Positions 36,859 to 46,996 of a stretch of 64,000 nt of DNA are shown one piece after another. Location of the stretch: assembly GCF_907164915.1 (NCBI RefSeq), contig NC_061867.1, positions 45,294,242-45,358,241 of the forward strand. Direction: 5' to 3'. How positions within the stretch are numbered: position 1 is the first letter of the stretch; every line of letters starts with the position of its first letter. Below the pieces are notes generated by a model, which was not told where the DNA came from, did no database searches, and worked only from the letters and a program-made list of their open reading frames with translations. The position numbers and the translations under genes were made by a program. The DNA is from Impatiens glandulifera (taxonomy: Eukaryota; Streptophyta; Magnoliopsida; Ericales; Balsaminaceae).

Positions 36859-37969
36859 TTCTCCTTCAACCGAAATTGTAACGAAGACATTGTCACAAAG
36901 AATGAGAATAAGATACATGAAAGTCGTCGATCTAGTTCATCATTCACTACACAATATTATTATTAGTTGTAAATTGCAACACTTAGTAGGTTCCTTGTTA
37001 TTGAAGTACGTAGGTAAGGAAAGAGGTCTACTTAAACATGAAATATTATAATTAACTAAACCTACCATTCCTACGGCCACAATTTTCGTAGTTGCATAGT
37101 TTGCATGCAGTTGAAGATCATCTATATATATATATCAGTTCTGAGGTTATCTATTGCCCCTGAATCAGGATACCATGCTGGTGGTGTGTGTTGCAATCAA
37201 GTCAGAATGCTGAGTAATTCACTTAATTGAGTTTAAGCTTATCATATCTCCTACATAGATCCGTTCCTTCTAAAAAGATCCAAGGTTTAAGTACATCGAT
37301 CATCTTCTCAATGTCAGGTGACTCCCTGAGTTCCCCCAAACACTTCAGTAGATTACATCAAGTATACAACAACTTAATTCCATTGAAGTGTTCAAGGAAA
37401 ACTCAAGGGGACAACTGACTCCTCCTCAGTTCTACTTTCTTGATGAATTATTCACAATGGAAGAGATGAAATCAAATTTATAGTTTTTTTTGGTGATCAT
37501 CAACCATTCTTTTGAGCAAGAAGTAGATTTGAGTCTTGAATATGGATGCAATTGTGTGCATGGTGAAGGTAGAAGAATAAGATCTTGGAGTTGGTGGTGG
37601 TCCATGTATGTACCTTTTTTATGTAGAGAGAAAGAGTTAACTGTTGTAGGAAATAGAGTCCATGCCCAAAATTCCAGCATGATACTCTGGTCCTCCTTTG
37701 TGTATATATCCCATCTTTATGGCTAGGTACAAACTCGATCGAGCATTTTCTTTTGGTAAGGATCTTTCTTCAACTCGATTGGCTATGAAATACCCACCAA
37801 TGCATATTTTTGCCAAACAATTACTTACTAGGTCAAAAAGGCAATAGTTTTGTCCTCTGATCATCTAATATGTTCTACTCTACTTATGCTAACTTGTTAG
37901 CCCATTAGGGAACTGACATATAAACTTGATGGGTTATTTGAAAATATTTCTCAAGTTTAAAACCATTTG

Positions 37970-38014
<45 letters not shown>

Positions 38015-38112
38015 GACATCTAGAGTTTATCATAAAATTTTATAAATTAACTCGAAATTTTCAAGTTCAAGAAGAAAATATTGAAAATACAAGCATGGGC
38101 CAGATGCATTCA

Positions 38113-38991
38113 CACTACAACAAAACATACTTTCAGCGACCCTTATATGCCAACCCATATTAAGCGTGGGTAAAAATTAAAAGAAAAAAACTTTTGCCAA
38201 CCTTTATATCTATACCATCACCTTTATTTTTTTTTTTATATACCAACTTTGTAACTTTGTTAAAACTTTACAATTTAAATATTCTAAATTTTAATAATTT
38301 TTATGTTTTATTTTTAAACTTTGTAAATATTTTATTTTTAATTTTTTAAAATTAAATTTGACTTAAAATTTTGTTAACATTAAAATTTAATTAATATTTT
38401 TTATATAACATAATTTTTAAACTTTTTATAGTATTATTAATATATGTCTTTTATTTAATTATTATTTAAATTTAATTAAATTAAAAGTAAAATATGAGAG
38501 AGTTAATTAGTTTGTGAAGTGTTAATATGACATTTATCCCACATCGGAGAAAAAGAAGAAGTTTTTGGTATATAAAATATGAGAGAGTTCCTTAGTTTAT
38601 GAAGTGTTTTTAAGGTTATAATGTGCTGGAATATGGGTTCACTCTAAGGGTTTAGGGTTATGTTCATCAGGTACTTGAGAGATGAAGGGAAAATGTGATA
38701 ATAGTAGAGATAAAAAATAACATCTAAAATGAAAATAAAAATAACAAATTTTAAAAAAATAAAATAGACTTTTAGCGACGTTTTTTAATTTTGTCAACGC
38801 TTAAATAAGCGTCGTTAAAACTTTCGCCTTTCGGCAACGCTTGTACCGACGCTTAAATAAGCGTGGTAAAAACTTGCGCCCACCCTGCTTCTGGCGACGC
38901 AAGAATAAGTGTCGGTAATGTTTTTGGCGACGCTTTTAAAGGTTGACAGAAGTCTTTTTAAGCGTCGCCGAAAGTCATTTTTGTTGTAGTG
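38113..38991. mobile_element. Non-autonomous CACTA-like element (879 bp) with TCA duplication
   Basis: Starts CACTACAACAAAA at 38113 and ends TTTTGTTGTAGTG at 38991, an inverted pair. TCA flanks both sides (38110-38112, 38992-38994), and the empty site GATGCATTCATTATAT exists in block A copy 1 at about 6048. Subterminal AAGCGTCG/GCGACGC words are repeated in both orientations on the right side. No transposase inside. Confidence 0.92.
38535..38585 (+). promoter_or_regulatory. snRNA-type USE plus TATA motif inside the CACTA-like element
   Basis: ATCCCACATCGG at about 38538-38549 matches the upstream sequence element of plant snRNA genes (RTCCCACATCG). TATATAAA follows after about 22 bases, close to the 23-24 base spacing of plant RNA polymerase III snRNA promoters. 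The words AAAATATGAGAGAGTT...TTAGTTTRTGAAGTGTT occur both before (38486) and after (38575). No known small RNA is recognised downstream. Confidence 0.5.
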
Positions 38992-39349
38992 TCATTATAT
39001 CAATTTGTTAATTAGAATGAATTTGATGCATTTGTAGTTCTGATGTACCCTTTTTTACTATTGAAACCTGACAATGTTCCTGGTTCACTTTGAATTATTT
39101 AATCAGATGATAACAAATATGGAAAATTGAACGTAGAAGATATCTATTCTTAGTTGATAATTGGAACTTTGTCGGAACAGAAATGCGATCAAAAGCAAGA
39201 GGAAAGCAAATGATTGAAAACCGTTTCTAATGAAGAAAGAACTGACTTATTTTATTATGGCATTTTATCTTTTATATAGATTAACGAATATACCAATAAT
39301 TCTCCAGTGTTTTTCTCCTATTATACATTTCGTCTAAACTATAAACATT

Positions 39350-39550
39350 AGTGAAAAGGGGACCTTTACCGACAGAGTTTATCGGAAATTTTATAAATCT
39401 CTTGGTAAAGGTCTCGACAGGAAGAAATCTTTCTTTATTAAAAATAATTTCCAAGAGGTGTATAAAACCTTCGGTAATGTGATTTTTTATCGAAGTTTTT
39501 TACAAATCTTACGATAATATCACCAACCCCAAAGACTAAAATAATTCTAA
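39350..39550. other. Inverted-repeat-rich flank of the 85-bp minisatellite
   Basis: Words such as ACCTTTACCGACAG and GGTAAAGGT, and TTATCGGAAATTTTATAAATCTCTTGG-like stretches, suggest the subterminal part of a DNA transposon carrying the minisatellite. Ends and target duplication not found. Confidence 0.35.
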
Positions 39551-40190
39551 GTATTGAGATGTGGGTATTTGCGAATGTTTTCAAATATCTCTCGGGTTGG
39601 CTCTTCCCCTAAGCAACTGAAAAGTTGGGATGGGGTATTTGCGAAAAAAATTCAAATATCTCTCGATTTTTGCTCTCCCCAAAAAAACATAAAATAATTC
39701 TAAGTGTTGGGGTGGGGTATTTGCGAAAGTTTTCAAATATCTCTCGGTTTTGGCTCTTCTCAATAAAATAGAAAATAATTCTAAGTGTTGGATCGGGGGT
39801 ATTTGCGAAAGTTTTTCAAATATCTCTCGGTTTTGGTTCTCCAAAAAAAACATAAAATAATTCTAAGTGTTGGGATGGGGGTATTTGCGAAAGTTTTTCA
39901 AATATCTCTCGGTTTTGCCTCTTCTCAAAAAAATAAAAAAATAATTCTAAGTGTTGGGTTGGGGGTATTTGCGAAAAATTTTCAAATATCTCTCGGTTTT
40001 GACTCTCCCCAAAAAAACATAAAATAATTCTAAGTGTTGGAATGGGGTATTTGCGAAAGTTTTTCAAATATATTTCGGTTTTAGCTCTACCCAAAAAAAC
40101 ATAACATAATTTTAAGTGTTGGGATGGAGGTATTTGCGAAAGTTTTTCAAATATCTCTCGGTTTTTGCTCTCCCCAAAAAACTGTGTTAA
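39551..40190. repeat. About 85-bp minisatellite, seven to eight copies
   Basis: The unit contains AATTCTAAGTGTTGGG, GGGTATTTGCGAAAG and TTTTCAAATATCTCTCGGTT. The word AATTCTAAGT recurs at about 80-90 base steps. Because several unit lengths are near multiples of three and lack stops, open frames appear on both strands (minus 39816-40196, 126 codons; plus 39785-40027). Both give repeating peptides and are very unlikely to be genes. Confidence 0.9.
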
Positions 40191-40485
40191 AGTCAATACT
40201 GAAGGATATTGAACAAATCTCTCACTATTTCATATTAAAACCGAAAGATTTACTAAATCTTTCAGTATTTTTTTTTGTTTTTTCACTATCTTAGGTTGTC
40301 TAAACTCCTAATCTAATCAAGTGTGTGTTATTTTTTAAGTATAGGGATTGTGGTTAATTTTATAAGTGTATATGATTGTGTTTGATTATATAAAGAAGTG
40401 TATGTATCTGTTGTGTTTTGATGATAATTAGGTGTGACTGAGTGTGATGGGTCTTTTTGTTGACTAGCTCATTAACCCCTCGTGA

Positions 40486-40662
40486 AGTTCTTCCCCACAT
40501 TCTTCATTGGCACAAGTGAAAGCCTTACTTAAAGCTAAGAAAGGAGTGAGAGCAACTTCAAATCTTGTTCCAAGATCTGTATACGCGGGTACCTACGGAG
40601 TCCAAAGTGAACGTCTTATAGAGATGTCCCCTTCCCAACTACGTATGATTGAAAACAATTAA
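40486..40662 (+). other. Orphan 58-codon frame with gene-like composition
   Basis: Open from 40486 to a stop at 40660-40662, without an ATG at its start. It is less AT-rich than its surroundings. The translation includes KALLKAKKGVRATSNL, then SVYAGTYGVQSE, then IEMSPSQLR, mixed composition unlike the Lys/Asn/Ile-rich chance frames around it. I do not recognise the protein. It may be a gene fragment captured by a transposon or left by a deletion. Confidence 0.35.
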
Positions 40663-40699
40663 ATAAATACCTCCAAAATACCCAAAAATATAATAAATA

Positions 40700-42180
40700 A
40701 ACATAATTTTTATTATGTTGTCAAAAATAATTTTGTGTATTAATTTGGTGAAGAAAACCACAAGAAAATGGTTAAAAATTCGATTTCAAATAACCTTTAT
40801 ATTAAAAATATAAATCGATAATCTTGTATTGCACAAATTATGTTTAAAAATTGCAGCGGGAACCATGACCGTCAGATGAACGCCCAGGCTTCATCCAACG
40901 CCCAAGAACACATCGTGTAACTGGCTGTAACAAAAGCAATGCGCGTCCGGGTCCACACTAGATCAACTAACTGAGCGCTAACCCCGTTAGCCCGATCTTC
41001 CAATCGTTAACGGATCTCCAACGAAACGAAACGGCGTGTTTTATTTTTAAATGAAACGACGTTGTTTTATTCATCTTTTCCGATCAATTGGGAGAACGTC
41101 GGAGGCTTGCGATTGATGCTGGCAGTTCTTCTAGAAAACTTATCTCCGTCATTTCTCAACCCTATCCCTCCATTCTTTCACCCATGTGCACGTCTATTCC
41201 TCTCCATCATTTCCCCTAGGATTAGAAGTCACATCCTACGCTAGACCTAGGCTACTAAATACAAAACATAAGCGTTGAAGAATTATTTTGAAGAGAAATT
41301 GAAGTTGAATTCGTCTATGAAATCGACTTAGCTCTGGTAAAAATAGTCTCTATGAGTTCTTCTTCCAATCCATCAAACAAAATCGGAACATTATAGTCTG
41401 ATTGAAGATCTGCAAAGAACTCCGGCGACTTTTTTTTTTAAATTGCTCCGGCGATCTAGGCTTCGATTCAGGACTTGGGAAAGCTTCCTACACATCATTT
41501 AAGTGTTTTTTAGTCGCTAGTAAGCTTCCAGGCCTACTGTAATTCAAGTTAGGATTCAAAATTGGATTTTTTAAAGTTTGATTGGGTTAATCATATTTAG
41601 GGATCAATTATGTGTTTTCTTTGTTTGAAATCAATCCTTAGATGTTTTCTAAGCTTTCTATCGAAAGATATTTCATCAATTCATCTATATCGAAAAAACC
41701 CAAATTTGATTTAGAAATCTGGAAATTTTGAATTACGTGTTCTTCAGCTTTAAGCTTAAATTTTTTATTCAAGTAGTTTCTTAACATGTTTGTAAACATG
41801 CTAGAATAATTTTCAAATCATAAAATTAACATCCCGATCATGTATGATCTAACTGAAATTTTTAAAAATATAAGTTTAAATTTCATTTATAAAAGTTGTT
41901 ACAGAGTTTGAATGATGTTCTTGTTTTGGTTCTGTTCGACTATAAATATCATTTCAAAACTGTTGGAACAAAAATTAGGTCATGAGATGGCCTAAATTAA
42001 AAAGATCTCAATTCTTGCCCTAGAAATTAGGTTGAGAAATTGATCATCTTAGAGCTTGATTGATCGTGTTTAGGACTAGAGATTATGATCCCTACATCCA
42101 TATGAGTTGTTTGCAATTTACATATCATGTTTTCATGATCTGTATCAAAAGTTACAAATCTTCAATCTTCATACCAAATG
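40700..42180. repeat. Diverged fourth copy of the promoter-like segment
   Basis: Matches 8500-10000 at lower similarity: AATGCGCGTCCGGGTC near 40938, GCTAACCCCGTTAGC near 40977, the ACGACGTTGTTTT block near 41054, and the GATCATGTATGATC palindrome zone near 41836. The palindrome-bead array is missing from this copy. Frame 41062-41244 has no counterpart elsewhere. Confidence 0.6.
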
Positions 42181-42184
42181 AAGA

Positions 42185-42640
42185 ACACTTGGTCCTTTAG
42201 AAACGATTCCAATAGGAATGAGGACCAAGAAGCAAGACCGAGAATCATCAGTCCTGACGAAGACTGGGGACCGAGAAAATTGACCTAGGACTGAGGACCA
42301 AACAATGGTATTCTTGAATGAGGACCGAGCCCTAGGACCGATGTTCTTGAGCAAGTACCAAGAAATTCGACCGAGGATTCTTAACTAGGACTAAGAGATT
42401 TAACCTAGGACCGAGGCTCCTAGATCCCATGACGAGAAATCTAAATCTAGGACCGAGACTCCTAGACCTAGGAACGAACAACCTGAGTTTAGGAACCAAG
42501 CCTCCCAAACCCAGGGCCGAACCCTTTCGTACCTTGACCGAGCGTCCCGAGCCCTAATCTAGACCTTCCATAGTCTAGACTGAACCCATCCGAACCCAAA
42601 CCGGTAAAAATGGATCCAGCCCTAGGACTCTGGTCCTAAG
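42185..42640. repeat. GACCGAGAGGTCC minisatellite, diverged copy 4
   Basis: Words GGACCGAG and ACCGAGGATTC recur at about 35-45 base steps, but closing arms are often changed (for example CTAGGACCGAGACTCCTAG near 42453). Minus-strand frames 42169-42354 and 42575-42766 are repeat by-products. Confidence 0.7.
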
Positions 42641-43470
42641 ACCTATTTGGTTACACTTTTTTAAATCCAAAATTATTTTTATAATTTTAGAACCCAATCC
42701 ATTTTTAAATAATCCTGAATGGTCAGAAAATGATTTTTTAATATTTTCGGGATATTTCACAAACAAATATTTTGACTAAGGCCCTATTTTGAATTTATTT
42801 TTAAATTCTAATATTTTTTTATATTTTTTAGGTCTTAACTCAGTTTTATATTAGCACAATCATAGGTACGCACTTCTAAATAATTTTGTATAATTATTTA
42901 CGTAATCTAAATCTATCATTGTTTAGGACCCCGAACTACTAACTAAATGAAATAAATCTTATAAATAAATCTTTTTATAGCCGGACTTTTAAAAAATAAA
43001 ACCGTCATTGGTCTGCATAAAACTTTATTTTTTAAAAATTTTGACAATACTTAGATATTATTGATAGATTTAGATTGATATTAGTGATAGATTTAGGTTA
43101 ATATTATTGATAAATTGATAGATTTTAGGTTTTATTTGATAAATTGTTTGAACTATTTCCAAATAATGTTTGATCTATTTGATACGTTGTTTGATTTAGA
43201 TTGTTTTATTTAGGTTGTTTTATTTAGGCTGTTTGATAAGTATTATTAATAGATTTATGTTTGATTTTTATTTATGGATATTATTGATAGATTTATGTTT
43301 GATTTAGGTTGATAGATATTATTGATAGATTCATATATTCAGGTTTTATTTGATAGATTGTTTGATCTATTTCCAAATAATGTTTAATAATAAATTTCCG
43401 TTGTTCTTTATTTTCAGTTTTATCGGTCGGAATTAAATAAGTATTTAAGATTTACTCTTCGTCAGCATTC
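42641..43470. repeat. Distal long-repeat remnant and TTGATAGATTTA-rich repeats
   Basis: Up to about 43030 it resembles 10510-10870. About 43065-43395 is built from TTGATAGATTTAGG-like words, and a block ending CCAAATAATGTTTGAT occurs twice (about 43130 and 43341). No gene seen. Confidence 0.55.
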
Positions 43471-44077
43471 TTCATTTGGTAAGTTCTAAAATTTTCCTAT
43501 GTTTTTTATTATTATGGATGCATGTTTAGAGAAATGACTTACTTGGATTATTAAGGTTGCATGTTTATAAAAATGACTTATTTGGATTAATATGTTAGGT
43601 TTTTTCATTGTGTTTTGGTGTTAGTTGATATGTATTATAGGTATTGATTTCATTAATTGGTTAGTATGTTGATTAATTGAGTATATGTTGCTAGTAATGA
43701 AATAGGTAGATGTTAATTTCATTATTGGTTATTAATTCCTAGTTAAAATGGAAGTCCCCGATAAAAGTTGAATTAATCTACGCCGATATTTAAGGGTTGA
43801 AATGTTCATAGACTTCGCGATTAGATCTACTTATATAAGTCATGCGGTATGTTAAATAAGTTAGAAGATAATTATTTTTTAAGATTTGTTTGATATTTTT
43901 AATTGAATATTTTAATAATTTATGAGTATTTTTTTTTATCTGTGTAGTTGTGTTTATTTTCTTTATGTCCAAATAATATTTTACAATTAAATTGGTGTAC
44001 ATATATTAAATATATGAAACATCAATTCGTAGGAAAAAAAAGGAAAATCATTTATTTCTTCATTATTTTTTTAGAAT

Positions 44078-44220
44078 TAAAAGAGAATTAGAATGACACT
44101 TCACAGTCATAGTCCTCCACTTAAATTTAAAGTGCTTTCAGATGGAATCAAACTCGTGACATTTTTGTCTCTTAAACCGACTCTTACCATTGACTACTTT
44201 GGTGGGTTTATTTCTTCATT
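44078..44220 (-). repeat. tRNA-derived SINE-like element, copy 1
   Basis: On the minus strand CAATGGTAAGAGTC resembles a tRNA A box and CACGAGTTTGATTCC a B box (GTTCGANNC pattern with one change), about 35 bases apart as in tRNA-headed SINEs. The body matches 52478-52620 and 56724-56835 (plus-strand words TTAAAAGAGAA and GATGGAATCGAA-like). The plus-strand frame 44093-44404 runs across it and is not a gene. Confidence 0.6.
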
Positions 44221-44365
44221 CTTTAATAAGAAAGATCTTGAAAATATTGAAAGCACTTCACATGTAATCTCTATAATCAACCTTAATCTAGTGAAAATCT
44301 TCATTTTCTCAATGTCCAAACTCTTTCAATTTTATCCCCTAATAGTGATCATCATTCACCTTCTA

Positions 44366-46290
44366 CTTGTATTGAACATGATCCGGAAAAAAGAAAATAT
44401 ATAGATGAATATAATGTTAACGATCGAGATGAGATAAAACGTCCATATATAAAGATGGGGCCTTATCAACCAAATATGTTAGAGTATCCATGTACAAAGT
44501 TTGGGAGTCATAATTGTTGATTTAATAGAAAATAGTTCGATAAATTTAATTGGTTGGAGTATTCGCCTTCAACAAATAATATATATTGTTTTTATTGTTT
44601 TATTTCTAAATGATGTTCATTCATCTAATATCTCGACATTGGTCAATGGAGGATTTGACAATTGAAAAGGAGTAAATGAAGGAAAACATGTGCATGTTTT
44701 GCTATATTGGTTGTGCAATTTCTTCGCCTCATACTATGTGCGAGAGAAAAGTCGAAAATTTAATGAAGCCCTCACACCATATTGATAATGAGATAAATTA
44801 TTAATCTAAAGAGTAAAATGAGAAAAATCGTTTACATTTGAGGATATCTATTATAATTGTTCGTTTGTTAGCACCTTAAGGATGTAACTTTACAGGTAAC
44901 GATGAATTTATCTTTGTCTAATCTAGGGAATTTTATTGAATTGATGAAGGTATTTACAAAAATGAGTACAAAATTCATGAAGTTGTACCTGTAAATGCTC
45001 CAAAAAAATGCACAATATATCGCTCCGGAAATTAAAAAAGATATTTGACATATTATGGCTAATAGAGTATGTCACATGATTCGTGAATAAATTACAGATA
45101 AATACTTTTTATTATTGTTGCATGATATATCTGGACATGAACTCATTATCTTAAGATTAAGATTTGTGAACAATCATGGAATTTTAAAAGATTTTTTGCA
45201 ATTAAAAATATTAGTGACACTACTTCACTAAATCTCAGAAGAGAGACATCAAATATTCTTGTTCATCATTATTTGAATATTCTTCTTCATCATGATCTCC
45301 AAATAAAAAACATAGCCAAGGATACGATGATGCAAGTAATATGTGTGGCGAGTGGAATAGACTTCATTGTTTTGCCCATATTACAACTCACATTGATTTC
45401 TGCAACTAAAAATGTAGGGGTTATTTGAGAACTTTTTTCTCATTTGGACAATATTATCAATATTATGACTTCTTCTACTAAGTGTTACATATTGCACAAA
45501 TAAAAAAAATGAAATTTAGCATATATTAGTAGTTGAAGAATGTAGTTGTGGAAGTGGGATTAATCAGATATAATTTACAACCAACAGGAACTGCTCATTG
45601 GAGTTCTCACTATGACCAAGTAAAAAGTTTAATATGTATGTATGCTACAACTTATAAACTTTTTATAATTTTTTTTTATCATTCTCTAAATAGCTAAGGC
45701 TTTCGGGGAATTTATAAAAACATGGAAATCTTTGAATTTGTTTTTCATTTTACATTTGATGCATAGGATTAAGAGAACAACAAATAATCATTGTCAACTT
45801 TTCAAAAAAAATCTTTTGACATTTTGAGTGTTATTACATTTATCTCTACTACAAAAACTATCTTTCAACAACTAGAGAATGTGGGTGGAAAGATTTTTGT
45901 AATGAAGTAAAAGTATTTTGTTTAAGAAATGAAATTGATGTGCCTTACATTGACCGTCAATATATCAGATTGGTTGTTCCCGTCAACAAAATACATTTGA
46001 ACATCATTATCACCTTGTTGTCTTTACTTTAATAATATATTTCATCTTGATGAAATTAAATACTTGGTTTAATAAGTCATCAATTGAACTTTTTTCTCTT
46101 TGAACAACTCTAAGATCCAAAAAAATCATTTGACTCATTTAACAATTATGGTAATTGCAAACTTGCAACTAAATTGTATTCTGAGAATTTTACCATTTAA
46201 GATATTATTGCTTTGAAATGTGAATTAATATATTTTAAATTTAATGTGATGCAAAATATTTGAAGATTTCTAAAATTGTTGAGTTGTGTG
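44366..46290 (+). pseudogene. Decayed ZMYM1-like (TTF-type zinc finger) hAT transposase gene
   Basis: Translated in pieces across stops and frameshifts, the region follows the plant family called TTF-type zinc finger or zinc finger MYM-type protein 1-like, derived from hAT transposases. Landmarks in order: RDEIKRPYIKMGPYQP near 44420-44475; FNWLEYSPSTNNIYCFYC near 44540-44600; a HIDNEI stretch near 44780; GYDDASNMCGEWNRLHCFAH near 45322-45380; SHYDQVKSL near 45610-45630; ISTTKTIFQQLENVG near 45840-45885; and EHHYHLVVFTL near 45995-46030. The central catalytic part is shortened. Many stops make it non-functional. The final hAT dimerisation part is unclear. Confidence 0.8.
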
Positions 46291-46351
46291 AACAATTTAA
46301 CTAAATATGAGCTGTCAAATTTGATGCGGTAGATATATTGAACGATTAGTT

Positions 46352-46388
<37 letters not shown>

Positions 46389-46942
46389 AACAAACATAAA
46401 AATATTTAAAAAAAAAAGTGACACTAAAACATAAAGACAAACTTGGCATAATATAAAAGAAAAAATGTTAATAATGATAAAAAAAAAAGAGAAACTAGAT
46501 TTAAAATTTATGAATAGTTTAATGATAAAATATATAATTGTATAAAAAAAATATTAAAATTGAAAAAGTATTTTAATACTTTTAATTTGAATGACATATT
46601 GAAAAAATAGTTGTAATATTTTTGTAATAATAATTATTTGAATAATTCACTTAAATAATTTATAATTATGTTATTATTTTTATTTATTAAAATATTCTTT
46701 TTTTATTTAATTTATTTTTTATTAATAATTCAATTTTTTATAATCCTAAATATGAAAATTTATTTGAAAATGTTGAATGAATAGTGAGTGGTCCACAAAA
46801 AAGATATTTTTAAATCGGCCAAATATTAAGATCTTATCTTTTTTTGAAAAGATGACTGTATAAGCTAAAAGAGACTTTGTCATCATTATTGCATTTTCGG
46901 CTCCTCCTTGGACTTATCTCGTTTTCTCAAAACCCAAATTCT
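46291..46942. other. AT-rich intergenic region upstream of galactokinase
   Basis: Contains a (TA)n tract at 46358-46386 and otherwise AT-rich sequence. No frame or repeat of note. The proximal promoter of the galactokinase gene should lie in the last few hundred bases. Confidence 0.6.
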
Positions 46943-46952
46943 TATTATAAAG
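46943..46952 (+). promoter_or_regulatory. Possible TATA box of galactokinase gene
   Basis: TTATTATAAAG lies about 45 bases before the start codon. A start site 30 bases downstream would leave a leader of only about 15-20 bases, so this may not be the only promoter element. Confidence 0.35.
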
Positions 46953-46987
46953 AGATCTCATCCATCTTTTTCACTTTGATCGAGTTT

Positions 46988-46996
46988 ATGCAATGA
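46988..46996 (+). promoter_or_regulatory. Two-codon upstream ORF overlapping the galactokinase start
   Basis: ATG CAA TGA at 46988-46996 overlaps the main start codon (46993-46995) in an ATGA arrangement. If the transcript includes it, ribosomes would meet this ATG first and terminate exactly on the main start. Whether the leader extends that far is not shown. Confidence 0.45.

Larger units (their letters stand above)
36709..39345. repeat. Partial tandem unit III with long form of block A
   Basis: Follows unit II through the protease remnant (37065-37200) and block A (from 37245). At about 37820 it keeps the longer block A form, matching copy 1 at 5790-6300 rather than units I and II, to about 39345. 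A TA tract (37974-38010) and a CACTA-like element (38113-38991) are inserted. The switch shows that units I and II lost or replaced this part. Minus-strand frame 37637-37864 shows no domain. Confidence 0.65.

Noticed and set aside
39816..40196. 126-codon minus-strand ORF as a gene
   Set aside because: It is the read-through of an 85-bp minisatellite; similar frames exist on the other strand and the peptide only repeats.
44093..44404. 103-codon plus-strand ORF as a gene
   Set aside because: It runs over a SINE-like element and then, out of frame, into the hAT transposase remnant.
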